From Nocardioides sp. T2.26MG-1 (GTDB lineage: Bacteria > Actinomycetota > Actinomycetes > Propionibacteriales > Nocardioidaceae): DNA of 64,000 bases. A model generated the notes under the pieces. That model did no database searches, had not been told where the DNA came from, and saw only the letters and a list, made by a program, of their open reading frames with translations. Location: assembly GCF_950101795.1 (NCBI RefSeq), contig NZ_CATNLZ010000001.1, forward strand, positions 255,382-319,381, in the 5' to 3' direction. Positions 46,424 to 56,464 of the stretch are shown in pieces (position 1 is the stretch's first letter; each line of letters opens with the position of its first letter). Position numbers and translations under genes: made by a program.

Positions 46424-47517
46424 TGACCACCGACCTCAACTTCCCCGGCCTGCGCTCCGGCGTGGAGCTCGTGCCGGCCACCGACCAGCCGCAGACCGGC
46501 AAGGACTTCACGTCCGACCAGGAGGTCCGCTGGTGCCCCGGCTGCGGCGACTACGCCGTGCTCAAGGCCGTGCAGGGGTTCCTTCCCGACCTCGGCCTGC
46601 GCCGCGAGAACATCGTGTTCGTCTCCGGCATCGGCTGCTCGTCGCGCTTCCCCTACTACCTCGACACCTACGGCATGCACTCGATCCACGGCCGCGCGCC
46701 GTCGATCGCGACCGGCATCGCCACGGCGCGTGAGGACCTGTCGGTGTGGGTCGTCACCGGCGACGGCGACGCGCTCTCGATCGGGGGCAACCACCTGATC
46801 CACGCGCTGCGCCGCAACGTCAACATGACGATCCTGCTGTTCAACAACCGCATCTACGGCCTCACCAAGGGGCAGTACTCCCCCACGTCCGAGACCGGCA
46901 AGATCACCAAGTCGACGCCGATGGGCTCACTCGACCACCCGTTCAACCCGGTCTCGCTCGCGCTCGGTGCCGAGGGGTCCTTCGTGGCCCGCACGATCGA
47001 CTCCGACCGCAAGCACCTCACCTCGGTGCTCTCCGCGGCCGCCGCGCACCGCGGCACGTCGTTCGTCGAGATCTACCAGAACTGCCCGATCTTCAACGAC
47101 GGCGCGTTCGACGCGATCAAGAACAACGACACCAAGGCCGACGCGATCATCCCGCTGGTCCAGGGCGAGCCGATCCGGTTCGGTGTCGAGGGCGCCAAGG
47201 GCCTGGTCCGCGACACCGAGGGTGGCGGGGTCAAGATCGTCGAGGTCGGCACCGGACCGGGCCAGGTGGCCGAGGACGCGCTGCTCGTGCACGACGCCCG
47301 CAACCCCGACCCCAGCACCGCGTTCGCGATCTCCCGGCTGACCGACTCCGGCTACCTCAACCAGTCGCCGATCGGGATCTTCCGGCAGGTCGACCGGCCG
47401 ACGTACGACGACCAGGCCCGCGGCCAGGTCGCCGAGGCCCGCGAGGCGGCTCCGGGCGACCGCTCCGAGCGGCTCGCCGCGCTCATCGGCGGCGGCGACA
47501 CCTGGACGATCATCTGA
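46423..47517 (+). CDS. korB: 2-oxoglutarate:ferredoxin oxidoreductase, beta subunit
   Basis: 364 residues, thiamine-diphosphate subunit. Cluster/TPP cysteines in VRWCPGCGDYAVLKAV and VSGIGCSSRFPYYLDTYG; TPP motif GDGDALSIGGNHLIHALRRN ending in NRIYGLTKGQYSPTS; a later Cys in EIYQNCPIFNDGAFD. Paired with KorA; it needs ferredoxin, not encoded here. Confidence 0.95.
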   Translation: MTTDLNFPGLRSGVELVPATDQPQTGKDFTSDQEVRWCPGCGDYAVLKAVQGFLPDLGLRRENIVFVSGIGCSSRFPYYLDTYGMHSIHGRAPSIATGIATAREDLSVWVVTGDGDALSIGGNHLIHALRRNVNMTILLFNNRIYGLTKGQYSPTSETGKITKSTPMGSLDHPFNPVSLALGAEGSFVARTIDSDRKHLTSVLSAAAAHRGTSFVEIYQNCPIFNDGAFDAIKNNDTKADAIIPLVQGEPIRFGVEGAKGLVRDTEGGGVKIVEVGTGPGQVAEDALLVHDARNPDPSTAFAISRLTDSGYLNQSPIGIFRQVDRPTYDDQARGQVAEAREAAPGDRSERLAALIGGGDTWTII

Positions 47518-47568
47518 GAGACCGCTCTCGCGACCGCGCCTCGGCGTACGCCCTCCTATGCTGAGCGC

Positions 47569-48480
47569 GTGCCGGAACCACGACGTGGCCTGTTGTTCGG
47601 GTTCGCGGCCTACGGCATGTGGGGTGCGTTCCCGCTCTACTGGCCCTTGCTCGAGCCCGCCGGGGCGACCGAGATCCTGGCGCACCGGGTGCTCTGGTCG
47701 AGCATCACCATGGGGTTGCTCATGGTGCTGCTGCGGCGGACGACGCAGCTGCGGGCCGTCGCCCGCGACCGCAGGGTGCGGCTGCTGCTGACGGTCGCGG
47801 CCGCGGTGATCAGCGTCAACTGGGTGACCTACATCTGGGGCGTCACCAACGACCGGGTGGTCGAGACCTCGCTCGGCTACTTCATCAACCCGCTCGTAAC
47901 GGTGCTGATGGGCGTGGTCGTCCTCGGGGAGCGGCTGCGCCCGCTGCAGTGGCTGGCGCTCGGGCTGGCGTGCGGTGCGGTCGTGGTGCTCGCCGTCGAC
48001 TACGGCCACGCGCCGTGGGTGGCCCTGATCCTGGCGTTCTCGTTCGGCAGCTACGGCCTGTGCAAGAAGACCGCCAACGTCGGCGCCACCGAGAGCCTCG
48101 CCTTCGAGACCGCCGTGATCACGCCGTTCGCCGCCGGCTACCTGGTCTGGCTCGGGCTCACCGGCGGGTCCAACTTCGCCAGCCATGGAGTCGGGCACGC
48201 GCTGCTCTTCACGACCACGGGTGTGGTCACCGCGGTGCCGCTGATCTGCTTCGGCGCGGCCGCTACCCGGGTCTCGATGGTGAGCCTGGGCCTGCTGCAG
48301 TACCTCGCCCCGATCCTCCAGTTCGCCCTCGGCGTCCTGTGGTTCCACGAGGACATGCCCGCCGGCCGCTGGGTCGGCTTCGTGCTCGTCTGGATCGCGC
48401 TCGCGGTGTTCACCGCCGAGGCCGTGAACCACCGCCGGCGCCAGCTCCGCCTCACCGTCGAGGCCACCACGGCGAGCTAG
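47569..48480 (+). CDS. rarD: EamA/RarD-type transporter
   Basis: 303 residues, about ten hydrophobic spans in two EamA repeats. RarD-family blocks YGMWGAFPLYWPLLEPAGAT, EILAHRVLWSSITMG, RVVETSLGYFINPLVTVLMG and RVSMVSLGLLQYLAPILQFA are present. Usually annotated as chloramphenicol-sensitivity protein; the true substrate is unknown. GTG start 6 nt after TATGCT (47557-47562), so leaderless. Confidence 0.9.
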   Translation: MPEPRRGLLFGFAAYGMWGAFPLYWPLLEPAGATEILAHRVLWSSITMGLLMVLLRRTTQLRAVARDRRVRLLLTVAAAVISVNWVTYIWGVTNDRVVETSLGYFINPLVTVLMGVVVLGERLRPLQWLALGLACGAVVVLAVDYGHAPWVALILAFSFGSYGLCKKTANVGATESLAFETAVITPFAAGYLVWLGLTGGSNFASHGVGHALLFTTTGVVTAVPLICFGAAATRVSMVSLGLLQYLAPILQFALGVLWFHEDMPAGRWVGFVLVWIALAVFTAEAVNHRRRQLRLTVEATTAS

Positions 48481-48525
48481 CAGCGACGCCCGAGGGACGA
48501 GGGCGGCACGTGGGCTGGCGAAGGT

Positions 48526-48582
48526 CGAGCAAGCCGCGCGGCTGAGGAACGAAGCCGCGACCGGCGGGTCGAGACCCAGTAG
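48526..48582 (-). repeat. Dispersed palindromic repeat, copy F (reverse orientation)
   Basis: On the minus strand ACTGGGTCTCGACCCGCCGG, then CGGCTTCGTTCCTCAGCC. It begins with the same ACTGGGT(T/C)TCGA block as copies A and B. It sits between the convergent rarD and polyprenyl synthase genes, where it may help end transcription. Confidence 0.6.
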
Positions 48583-49587
48583 CTAAGAGGATCGAACAGC
48601 CACCAGGTCGGCGAACGCCTCGAGAGCGTCGCGGACCGGCCCGGGAGGTACGACGGCCAGGTGGGCCTTGGCCTCGTGCGCCCGGGCGACCACGTAGTCG
48701 CGGGCCTCGCCCAGGGCGGGGTGTGCGCGCAGCAGCCGGAGCGCCTCCGCGTGCCGGTCGTCGTCGGTCAGGTCGCCGGCGAGCAGCTCGTGCAGGCGCG
48801 CGTCGGAGGCGTCGCCGGATGCGAGCGCCATCAGCACCGGTAGCGTGGGCACGCCCTCGCGCAGGTCGGTGCCGGGGATCTTGCCGGACTCGCCCGAGTC
48901 GGACGCGATGTCGAGGATGTCGTCGGATAGCTGGAACGCCGAGCCGACGATCTCGCCGTACGCCGTGAGCGCCTCCTCGACCTCGGCCGGGGCACCTCCG
49001 AAGCGCGCGCCGTAGCGCGCGGAGGTCGCGATCAGCGAGCCGGTCTTGCCGGCGACCACGTCGAGGTAGTGGGCCAGCGGGTCCTCGCCCGGGCCCGGCT
49101 GCACGGTCTCGAGGATCTGTCCCTCGACCAGCCGGGTGAAGGTCTGCGCCTGGATCCGCACGGCGTCGGGGCCGAGGTCGGCGGTCAGCTCGGAGGACTT
49201 CGAGAACAGGAAGTCGCCGGTGAGGATCGCGACGTGGTTGTCCCAGCGGGCGTTCGCGGAGACCGCGCCGCGGCGCAGCTCGGCCTCGTCCATGACGTCG
49301 TCGTGGTAGAGCGAGGCCAGGTGGGTCAGCTCCACGACGCAGGCCGCGGTGATGACCTCGTCGGACTCGGGACGGTCACCCGTCTCGGCGGCCAACAGCA
49401 CCAGCAGCGGCCGGAACCGCTTGCCGCCCGCGGACATCAGGTGGCTGGCGGTCTCGCTGACGAAGCCGGCCCTGCTGACCACGTGGCCGGCCAGGGCGAC
49501 CTCGACCGCGGCCATGCGGTCGCGGAGCCGGGAGGCGAGGGCCTCGTCGGTGACGGGGAGCGCCAGGCCGGAGGGAGCGGGGGTCAC
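48583..49587 (-). CDS. Long-chain polyprenyl diphosphate synthase
   Basis: 334 residues, all-alpha prenyl transferase. First aspartate-rich motif SLYHDDVMDEAELRRG (DDxxD), second QLSDDILDIASDSG; GGKRFRPLLVLLAAE and RWDNHVAILTGDFLFSKSSE are also typical. Small residues two turns before the first DDxxD fit long-chain products (C35-C45), as for menaquinone side chains. The GTG start overlaps the nuoN stop (GTGA), so it is expressed with complex I, whose acceptor is menaquinone. Confidence 0.92.
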   Translation of the reverse strand: MTPAPSGLALPVTDEALASRLRDRMAAVEVALAGHVVSRAGFVSETASHLMSAGGKRFRPLLVLLAAETGDRPESDEVITAACVVELTHLASLYHDDVMDEAELRRGAVSANARWDNHVAILTGDFLFSKSSELTADLGPDAVRIQAQTFTRLVEGQILETVQPGPGEDPLAHYLDVVAGKTGSLIATSARYGARFGGAPAEVEEALTAYGEIVGSAFQLSDDILDIASDSGESGKIPGTDLREGVPTLPVLMALASGDASDARLHELLAGDLTDDDRHAEALRLLRAHPALGEARDYVVARAHEAKAHLAVVPPGPVRDALEAFADLVAVRSS

Positions 49588-51185
49588 CTGACGAATTGTC
49601 CCGCATTGGCCGCGAGATCGAGCACCGGCCCGGGTACGACGCCCAGCACGAGCGTCGCGGCCACGCCGACGAGGATCGTCGCCGAGGTCAGCACCGACGG
49701 CTTCGTGACGCTGGCGACCTCCCCCGGAGCGGTCACGTCGTCGTCATCGAAGAACATCAGCAGGATCACGCGGACGTAGAAGAACACGGCGATGATGCTG
49801 CAGAGGACCGCCGCGATCACCACCGGCCAGGCCCCCGCGGCCAGCGCGACCGTGAAGACCGCCCACTTGCCCACGAACCCGGCGGTCAGCGGGATGCCGG
49901 CCATCGAGAGCAGGAAGAAGGCGAACAGGCCCGCGACCAGCGGGGACCGTCGTCCCAGTCCTCGCCAGCTCCGGAACTGGGTGGCCTCGCCACCGGCGTC
50001 GCGCACCAGCGTGACGATCGCGAACGCGCCGATGATCGAGAAGCCGTACGTCGTCAGGTAGAACAGCACCGCCTGCAGCGAGGTGACCTCGCCGTCGGCG
50101 AGCTCGGACGCCGCCTGGACCCCGAGGACGCCGGTGAGCAGGAAGCCGGTGTGCGCCACCGAGGAGTAGGCGAGCATCCGCTTCATGTCGGTCTGCACGA
50201 TCGCGAGGACCGCGCCGACGAGCATGGTGAGGATCGCGATGATCCAGAGCATCGGCTGCCAGGTCCATCGGTCCGAGCCGAAGGCCACGTAGAAGATGCG
50301 CAGCATCGCGCCGAACGCCGCGATCTTGGTGCCGGCCGCCATGAACGCGGTGACCGGGGTCGGAGCGCCCTGGTAGACGTCGGGCGTCCAGGAGTGGAAC
50401 GGCGCGGCGCCGACCTTGAACAGCAGCCCGACGGAGATCATGCCGATGCCCATGAGCAGCAGGGTCTGGTTGCCGATGTCGTTGCGGACCGCCTCGTTGA
50501 TCTCGGCGAAGCCCATCGCGCCGGAGAAGCCGTAGACGAGCGCGACGCCGTAGAGGAAGAACGCCGAGGAGAACGCGCCGAGGAGGAAGTACTTCAGCGC
50601 CGCCTCCTGGCTCAGCAGCCGGCGGCGACGCGCGAGCCCGCAGAGCAGGTAGAGCGGCAGCGACAGCACCTCGAGCGCGACGAACAGCGTCAGGAGGTCG
50701 TTGGCGGCCGAGAACAGCATCATGCCGCCCAGCGCGAACATCATCAGCGGGTAGACCTCGGTGTGCTCGAGGCCCCGGGTCGACGCCTGACGCTCGGCCT
50801 CGGTGCCCGGGAGCGCGGCGGCCTGGCCGGCGAACGCCGAGACGCCGCCCTCGAGCCGGCGCTCCGCGAACAGCAGCGCACCGCCGAGGGCGAAGACGAG
50901 CAGGATCCCCCAGAAGAACAACGCGGGGCCGTCGACCGCGATCGTGCCCTCGGCGTCGATGGCGCCGCGGGCGACGCCGTCTCCCAGCACGTCGAGGTCA
51001 CGCGCGACGATCACGGTGCCGGCCAGGGCGACCAGGATGCCGGCGACCGCGAGCGCGGTCTGGATGATGAAGCGCAGGGCCCGCGGCACGAACGCCTCGA
51101 CGACGACGCCGGCGCAGGCCACGCCGAAGACCACGAGGAGCGGCCACAGGTCGGCGTACTCGATCGTGGGCTTGGTGAAGTCCAT
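49584..51185 (-). CDS. nuoN: NADH-quinone oxidoreductase subunit N
   Basis: 533 residues, antiporter-like proton-pumping subunit with about 14 spans. Landmarks: LEVLSLPLYLLCGLARR, FKVGAAPFHSWTPDVYQGAP with its conserved lysine, KRMLAYSSVAHTGFLL and SMAGIPLTAGFVGKWAVF. Start overlaps the nuoM stop by one base (TGATG). Confidence 0.97.
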   Translation of the reverse strand: MDFTKPTIEYADLWPLLVVFGVACAGVVVEAFVPRALRFIIQTALAVAGILVALAGTVIVARDLDVLGDGVARGAIDAEGTIAVDGPALFFWGILLVFALGGALLFAERRLEGGVSAFAGQAAALPGTEAERQASTRGLEHTEVYPLMMFALGGMMLFSAANDLLTLFVALEVLSLPLYLLCGLARRRRLLSQEAALKYFLLGAFSSAFFLYGVALVYGFSGAMGFAEINEAVRNDIGNQTLLLMGIGMISVGLLFKVGAAPFHSWTPDVYQGAPTPVTAFMAAGTKIAAFGAMLRIFYVAFGSDRWTWQPMLWIIAILTMLVGAVLAIVQTDMKRMLAYSSVAHTGFLLTGVLGVQAASELADGEVTSLQAVLFYLTTYGFSIIGAFAIVTLVRDAGGEATQFRSWRGLGRRSPLVAGLFAFFLLSMAGIPLTAGFVGKWAVFTVALAAGAWPVVIAAVLCSIIAVFFYVRVILLMFFDDDDVTAPGEVASVTKPSVLTSATILVGVAATLVLGVVPGPVLDLAANAGQFVR

Positions 51186-52714
51186 CAGTGAGCACCTTCC
51201 TCGGCGTGGTCGGCGACCGTCGGAGCCTCGTCGGACACACCGACGTGCTGCAGCAGGGAGTCGACCGTGGGGTTGCTGACGTCGAGCAGCGGCGTCGGGT
51301 AGAAGCCGAACAGCACCAGCGCGAGCATCAGGGGGACGACCGCGACCAGCTCACGCCGGTTCAGGTCGACCAGGGCCTCGTCGCCGGGCGCCGAGGGGCC
51401 GGTCATCGTGCGCTGGTAGAGCCAGAGCACGTAGACCGCGGCGAGCACGATGCCCGTCACTGCGATGGCACCCACCCACCAGTGGTAGTCGAACGCCGAG
51501 ATCAGCACCAGGATCTCCGAGACGAACTGGCTCAGGCCCGGCAGGCCGAGCGTGGCCAGTCCGGCCACCAGGAACAGCCCGGCGAGCACCGGGGCCTTGG
51601 CCTCGACGCCGGTGATCTGGCTGATCAGCGAGGTGCCCTTGCGCTTGATCAGGTACCCGGCGATGAGGAACAGGGCGGCGGTGCCGACCCCGTGGTTGAC
51701 CATGTAGAGGATCGAGCCCGACCCGCCCTGGCTGCTGAAGGCGAAGATGCCCAGGGTGATGAACCCGAAGTGGCTCAGCGAGGTGAGACCGATCAGCCGC
51801 AGGATGTCGTCCTGGCCGATCGCGACCAGCGCGCCGTACACGATGGAGACGAGCGCGATCGCGACGACGACCGGGGTGGCCCACTGCGAGGCCTCCGGGA
51901 ACAGACCGAGGCAGAACCGGAGCATCCCGAACGTGCCGATCTTGTCGAGGATGCAGACCAGCAGCACGCTCGTGCCCGGCGTGGCCTTCTCGGTGGTGTC
52001 GGCCAGCCAGGTGTGCAGCGGGAACAGCGGCGCCTTGATCGCGAACGCGATCATGAAGCCGACGAACAGCCACCGCTCGGTGTTGGTGCCGATGTCGAGC
52101 TTCGCGAGGTCGCCGAGGAGGTACGACGGGGTCCCGGCGTCGGCCGAGACGACGTAGAGCCCGATCACGGCGGCGAGCAGGATCAGCCCGCCACCGAGCT
52201 GGTACATGAGGAACTTCAGCGCGGCGGAGCCGCGACCCGCGCGGCCGAAGCGGCCGATGAGGAAGTACGCCGGGATCAGCGTGGCCTCGAACACGACGTA
52301 GAACAGGAACACGTCGGTCGCGGCGAACACCACCAGCGCGAACGACTCGAGCGCGAGCGCCCAGGCGAAGAACGCGGCCGGGGACCGGTCGTCGGCCTCG
52401 TGCCAGGACGCGACCAGCACGATCGGCACGAGCGCGGCGGTCATCAAGATGAGCAGCAGCCCGAGCCCGTCGACGCCGAGCGCGTAGTGGACGCCGAACG
52501 CCTCGATCCAGGTGTGCGTCTCGGTGAGCTGCATCCCGTCGCCGGTGTCGTACTGGGCGGCGATCGCGATGCCGACGGCGAGCGTCAGCAGCGAGAAGAC
52601 CAGACCCACCTGCTTGGGCAGGGCCGAGCCCGGGGCCTTGGGCACGAACGCCGTGACCAGGGCGCCGACCAGTGGCACCGCCCAGAGGAGGGTCAGCCAG
52701 GGGAGGTCGCTCAT
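51185..52714 (-). CDS. nuoM: NADH-quinone oxidoreductase subunit M
   Basis: 509 residues. [20 protein letters not shown] with the conserved Glu, [40 protein letters not shown] and [13 protein letters not shown] are present. Its ATG overlaps the nuoL stop (ATGA). Confidence 0.97.
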   Translation of the reverse strand: MSDLPWLTLLWAVPLVGALVTAFVPKAPGSALPKQVGLVFSLLTLAVGIAIAAQYDTGDGMQLTETHTWIEAFGVHYALGVDGLGLLLILMTAALVPIVLVASWHEADDRSPAAFFAWALALESFALVVFAATDVFLFYVVFEATLIPAYFLIGRFGRAGRGSAALKFLMYQLGGGLILLAAVIGLYVVSADAGTPSYLLGDLAKLDIGTNTERWLFVGFMIAFAIKAPLFPLHTWLADTTEKATPGTSVLLVCILDKIGTFGMLRFCLGLFPEASQWATPVVVAIALVSIVYGALVAIGQDDILRLIGLTSLSHFGFITLGIFAFSSQGGSGSILYMVNHGVGTAALFLIAGYLIKRKGTSLISQITGVEAKAPVLAGLFLVAGLATLGLPGLSQFVSEILVLISAFDYHWWVGAIAVTGIVLAAVYVLWLYQRTMTGPSAPGDEALVDLNRRELVAVVPLMLALVLFGFYPTPLLDVSNPTVDSLLQHVGVSDEAPTVADHAEEGAH

Positions 52715-54639
52715 GCGAGATTCACCGCCAGGAGTGCGAGGACGACGAGGAGCGCGCCGCCGAGGAGGGAGAGGGCGTAGGTGCGGACGAAGCCGTTCTG
52801 CGCGCGGCGGGCGAGCCCACCGAGCGCACCGACTCCGGTCGCGCCTCCGGTCAGGGTGCCGTCGACACCACGCTTGTCGAGCACCAGGAGGCCACCGACC
52901 AGGTGCCGGGTCGGGGTCACCACGAGACCGTCGTTGATCTGGTTGCCGTAGAGCTCGGCGCGGGCGGCCCGGGTCGCGAACGACACGTCCTGGGGCGCGG
53001 TGCGCGGGACGGCTTGCCTGCCGAAGAGCATCCAGGCGAGCGCGACGCCGGCGGCGACCACGAGGACGGCGATCGTGGTGACTGCGAGGGCGGGCAGCGG
53101 CGGGTCGTCGTGCGCCTCGCTGCCGACCACCGGTGCCAGGAAGTCCTGGATCCAGTCGCCGGCGAGCATGATGCCGCCGAGCACGGACAGCGCCGCGAGC
53201 GCGACCAGCGGTCCGGTCATCACCGACGGCGACTCGTGCGGGTGCACGTCCTTCTCCCAGCGCTTCTCGCCGAAGAAGGTCATCAGCATCATCCGGGTCA
53301 TGTAGAAGCCGGTCACGCCCGCGCCGAGCAGCGCACAGATGCCGACCAGCCAGCTGTCGGCCAGCGCGGTCTCGATGATCTTGTCCTTAGACCAGAAGCC
53401 CGAGAAGCCCGGGAACCCGATGATCGCGAGGTAGCCCATCGCGAACGTCAGGAACGTCACCGGCATCATCTTGCGCAGCGCGCCGTAGTGGCGCATGTCG
53501 ACGTCGTCGTCCATGCCGTGCATGACCGAGCCGGCGCCGAGGAACATGTTCGCCTTGAAGAAGCCGTGCGTCATCAGGTGGAAGATCGCGAACGCGTAGC
53601 CGGCCGCACCGAGCCCGGCCCCGAGCATCATGTAGCCGATCTGGCTCATCGTGGAGCCGGCCAGGCCCTTCTTGATGTCGTCCTTCGCGCAACCGATCGC
53701 GGCACCCCAGAAGATCGAGATCAGTGCGACGACCACGACCGCGGTCTGCGCGTGGGGCGCGAGCTCGAAGATGAAGTTGGAGCGGACGATCAGGTAGACG
53801 CCCGCGGTCACCATGGTCGCGGCGTGGATGAGCGCCGACACCGGGGTCGGGCCCTCCATCGCGTCCAGCAGCCAGGCCTGCAGGGGGAACTGGGCGGACT
53901 TCGCGCAGGCGCCGAGCAGGAGCAGCAGTCCGAGGATCGTGAGCTGGGTGTCGGAGGCGTCGCCGGCCTTCTCGCTGATCACGGTGAAGCTCGTGGACCC
54001 GAAGGTCACGAAGAGCATCATGATCGCGGTCGACATGCCCATGTCGCCGACGCGGTTGATCACGAATGCCTTCTTCGCGGCGGCCGCGGCCGAGGGCTTG
54101 TGCTGCCAGAAGCCGATGAGCAGGTACGACGCCAGGCCGACGCCCTCCCAGCCGAGGAACAGCCCGAGGTAGTTCTCGGCCAGCACCAGCGTGAGCATCG
54201 CGGCCACGAACAGGTTGAGGTAGCCGAAGAACCGGCGGCGCCGGGGGTCGTGAGCCATGTAGCCGATCGAGTAGACGTGGATCAGCGACCCGACGCCCGT
54301 GATCAGCAGCAGGAACAGCGCCGACAGCGGGTCGTAGAGCAGGTCCGCGCCGACGTCGAGGCCGCCGACCTGGATCCAGGTGTAGAGATGCTGGCTGACC
54401 TGCCGGTCGGCCTCGTCACGCCCGACCAGGTCCAGGAACAGGGCCAGCGAGAGCCCGAAGGACCCGATCGGCAGCAGCGTGCCGAGCAGGTGGCCCCACT
54501 TGTCGGTGAACCTCCCGCCCACCAGCAGGATCGCGGCGCCGGCGAGCGGCAGCGCGATGATCAGCCACAGCAGCGAGTAGATCCCGTCCGCGCTCGTCGG
54601 GTCGACGACCGGGATGGCTCCCTCGTTGAATGCGTACAT
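52711..54639 (-). CDS. nuoL: NADH-quinone oxidoreductase subunit L
   Basis: 642 residues, the largest antiporter-like subunit with a C-terminal lateral helix. Blocks: [79 protein letters not shown] and [21 protein letters not shown] at 54639 has GAGGTG 9 nt upstream; an in-frame GTG at 54651 would begin at the nuoK stop but lacks a ribosome binding site. Confidence 0.96.
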   Translation of the reverse strand: MYAFNEGAIPVVDPTSADGIYSLLWLIIALPLAGAAILLVGGRFTDKWGHLLGTLLPIGSFGLSLALFLDLVGRDEADRQVSQHLYTWIQVGGLDVGADLLYDPLSALFLLLITGVGSLIHVYSIGYMAHDPRRRRFFGYLNLFVAAMLTLVLAENYLGLFLGWEGVGLASYLLIGFWQHKPSAAAAAKKAFVINRVGDMGMSTAIMMLFVTFGSTSFTVISEKAGDASDTQLTILGLLLLLGACAKSAQFPLQAWLLDAMEGPTPVSALIHAATMVTAGVYLIVRSNFIFELAPHAQTAVVVVALISIFWGAAIGCAKDDIKKGLAGSTMSQIGYMMLGAGLGAAGYAFAIFHLMTHGFFKANMFLGAGSVMHGMDDDVDMRHYGALRKMMPVTFLTFAMGYLAIIGFPGFSGFWSKDKIIETALADSWLVGICALLGAGVTGFYMTRMMLMTFFGEKRWEKDVHPHESPSVMTGPLVALAALSVLGGIMLAGDWIQDFLAPVVGSEAHDDPPLPALAVTTIAVLVVAAGVALAWMLFGRQAVPRTAPQDVSFATRAARAELYGNQINDGLVVTPTRHLVGGLLVLDKRGVDGTLTGGATGVGALGGLARRAQNGFVRTYALSLLGGALLVVLALLAVNLA

Positions 54640-54652
54640 AGACCCAGTCACC

Positions 54653-54952
54653 TCAGTACTTCAGCAGGCTGGCGTCGTCGACCGAGGCCGAGCGACGGGT
54701 CCGGAAGATGGTCATGATGATCGCCAGGCCGACGACCACCTCGGCGGCCGCGACGACCATCACGAAGAACGCGGCGATCTGGCCGTCGAGGTTGCCGTGC
54801 TGGCGGGCGAAGGCGACCAGGGCGAGGTTCGATGCGTTGAGCATCAGCTCGACGCACATGAACACCACGATCGCGTTGCGTCGGGTCAGCACGCCGACGC
54901 ACCCGATCGTGAACAGGATCCCCGAGAGGACCACGTAGGCGGTCACGTTCAC
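54653..54952 (-). CDS. nuoK: NADH-quinone oxidoreductase subunit K
   Basis: 99 residues, three spans, normal length. Starts GTG AAC GTG ([14 protein letters not shown]); [20 protein letters not shown] has the conserved Glu, and [17 protein letters not shown] the second. The GTGAAC at its start is copied at the nuoJ stop 70 bp away, flanking a 62-bp insertion (54959-55020). Confidence 0.96.
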   Translation of the reverse strand: MNVTAYVVLSGILFTIGCVGVLTRRNAIVVFMCVELMLNASNLALVAFARQHGNLDGQIAAFFVMVVAAAEVVVGLAIIMTIFRTRRSASVDDASLLKY

Positions 54953-55032
54953 TTGGGGCCCCCGACGAAGGGCGATCGGAGGGAGCGGAGCGACCGGAGT
55001 GAGCCGTTCGGTGGGGTGTAGTTCACTTGGGG
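54947..55032. mobile_element. Short palindromic insertion between nuoJ and nuoK with 12-bp flanking repeat
   Basis: GTTCACTTGGGG occurs perfectly at 54947-54958 and 55021-55032, on both sides of a 62-bp insert (54959-55020) with imperfect ends CCCCGACGAA / TTCGGTGGGG and a GGAGCGGAGCG core. One copy supplies the nuoK start (GTGAAC) and the other the nuoJ stop (AAGTGA). Other junctions in this operon overlap by 1-8 nt, so the original was probably a GTGA overlap split by this insertion. Confidence 0.7.
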
Positions 55033-55853
55033 TCCTCCTCACCGGTGGCGGGGGCCACCTCGGTGGTGGTGGCCGGCGCGACGGCGTCGCGCCCGGCGTG
55101 CGGTGCGCCACCGATCTGGCCCTGGATCGGCTCGATGTCCTCGGCGCGGGCGGGCGCGGAGCGCACGGTGCCGCGAGCGGCGAGCACCCGGGAGACCGAG
55201 GACTCGGCCGCGGTCCCGTCCGGCAGCAGCGCCGGGGTGTCGACGGCGTTGTGCCGCGCGTAGACGCCCGGTGGCGGCAGCGGCCCGAGGTGGGTGCCGT
55301 GCTCGGCGTAGTCCTTCATCCGCTGGGCGGTGAGCGTGGCCTGCGTCGACCTCGGGGTGAGGCGCTCGCGGTGGGCGAGCACCATCGCACCGACGGCGGC
55401 CGTGATCAGCAGCGCGCTGGTGGTCTCGAAGGCGAACACGTAGCGGGAGAACAGGATGTTCGCGAGCGCCTCGATGTTGCCGCCCTTGTTGGCGCCGTCG
55501 AGGCCCACGGCCGTGCCGAGCGAGATCTGGCTGAGACCGAGCACCATCACCAGGCCGAGCGCCAGGCCCGCGACCACCGCGAGCACGCGCTGCCCGCGGA
55601 TCGTCTCCACGACCGAGTCGGAGGCGTCGACGCCGACGAGCATGACGACGAACAAGAACAGCATCAGGATCGCGCCGGTGTAGACGATGATCTGCACGGC
55701 GAACAGGAACGGCGCCTCGAGGGCGGCGTAGAGCACCGCGAGCGACATCATCACGATCGCCAGGAGCATGGCGGCGTGGACGGCCTTGCGGACGAACAGG
55801 ATGCCGAGGGCTGCGATCACCATGACCGGGGCCAGGATCCAGAACGCGATCAT
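55023..55853 (-). CDS. nuoJ: NADH-quinone oxidoreductase subunit J
   Basis: 276 residues. Five spans in the first 165 residues (from [40 protein letters not shown] holds the conserved YTGAI), then an unusually long hydrophilic tail of about 100 residues rich in A, P, T and E, ending EEDPK. The tail is common in actinobacterial NuoJ but has no known role. The ATG overlaps the nuoI stop (ATGA). Confidence 0.96.
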   Translation of the reverse strand: MIAFWILAPVMVIAALGILFVRKAVHAAMLLAIVMMSLAVLYAALEAPFLFAVQIIVYTGAILMLFLFVVMLVGVDASDSVVETIRGQRVLAVVAGLALGLVMVLGLSQISLGTAVGLDGANKGGNIEALANILFSRYVFAFETTSALLITAAVGAMVLAHRERLTPRSTQATLTAQRMKDYAEHGTHLGPLPPPGVYARHNAVDTPALLPDGTAAESSVSRVLAARGTVRSAPARAEDIEPIQGQIGGAPHAGRDAVAPATTTEVAPATGEEDPK

Positions 55854-56464
55854 GCTCCCGCCTCCGTGCTGCTCTGGGTGGAGCCCGAGGTGCCGGCCGG
55901 TGTGCTGGACGGCGCCGGCGCCGCGAACTCGCCGCGGTAGTAGGCGCCCTCATCCGATCCCAGGCGCATCGGGTGCGGCGGCTGCTCCATGCCGGGCAGC
56001 AGCGGGGCCAGCAGGTCGGACTTCTCGTAGATCAGGTCGGCGCGGTTGTCGTCGGCCAGCTCGTACTCGTTGGTCATCGTCAGCGCGCGCGTCGGGCAGG
56101 CCTCGATGCACAGGCCGCACAGGATGCAGCGCAGGTAGTTGATCTGGTAGACGCGGCCGTAGCGCTCACCGGGACTGAAGCGGCCCTCGCCGTCGGGGTC
56201 GTCGCTGTTGGACGCACCCTCGACGTAGATCGCGTCGGCCGGGCAGGCCCACGCGCACAGCTCGCAGCCGACGCACTTCTCGAGACCGTCGGGCCAGCGG
56301 TTGAGCTGGTGACGACCGTGGAAGCGCGGCGCGGTCGGGACCTTCTCGAAGGGGTACTGCTCGGTGACGACCTTCTTGAACATCGTCCGGAACGTCACCC
56401 CGAACCCCGCGATGGGGTCCCAGAACTGCTCTCGCATGCTCTTGGACTCGGATGGGCCGGCCAT
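55850..56464 (-). CDS. nuoI: NADH-quinone oxidoreductase subunit I
   Basis: 204 residues, ferredoxin-like subunit with two [4Fe-4S] motifs: [12 protein letters not shown] (about residues 64-75) and [12 protein letters not shown] (about 113-124). Passes electrons toward the quinone site. A Ser/Thr/Ala tail ([17 protein letters not shown]) extends the C-terminus. ATG overlaps the nuoH stop (ATGA). Confidence 0.97.
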   Translation of the reverse strand: MAGPSESKSMREQFWDPIAGFGVTFRTMFKKVVTEQYPFEKVPTAPRFHGRHQLNRWPDGLEKCVGCELCAWACPADAIYVEGASNSDDPDGEGRFSPGERYGRVYQINYLRCILCGLCIEACPTRALTMTNEYELADDNRADLIYEKSDLLAPLLPGMEQPPHPMRLGSDEGAYYRGEFAAPAPSSTPAGTSGSTQSSTEAGA

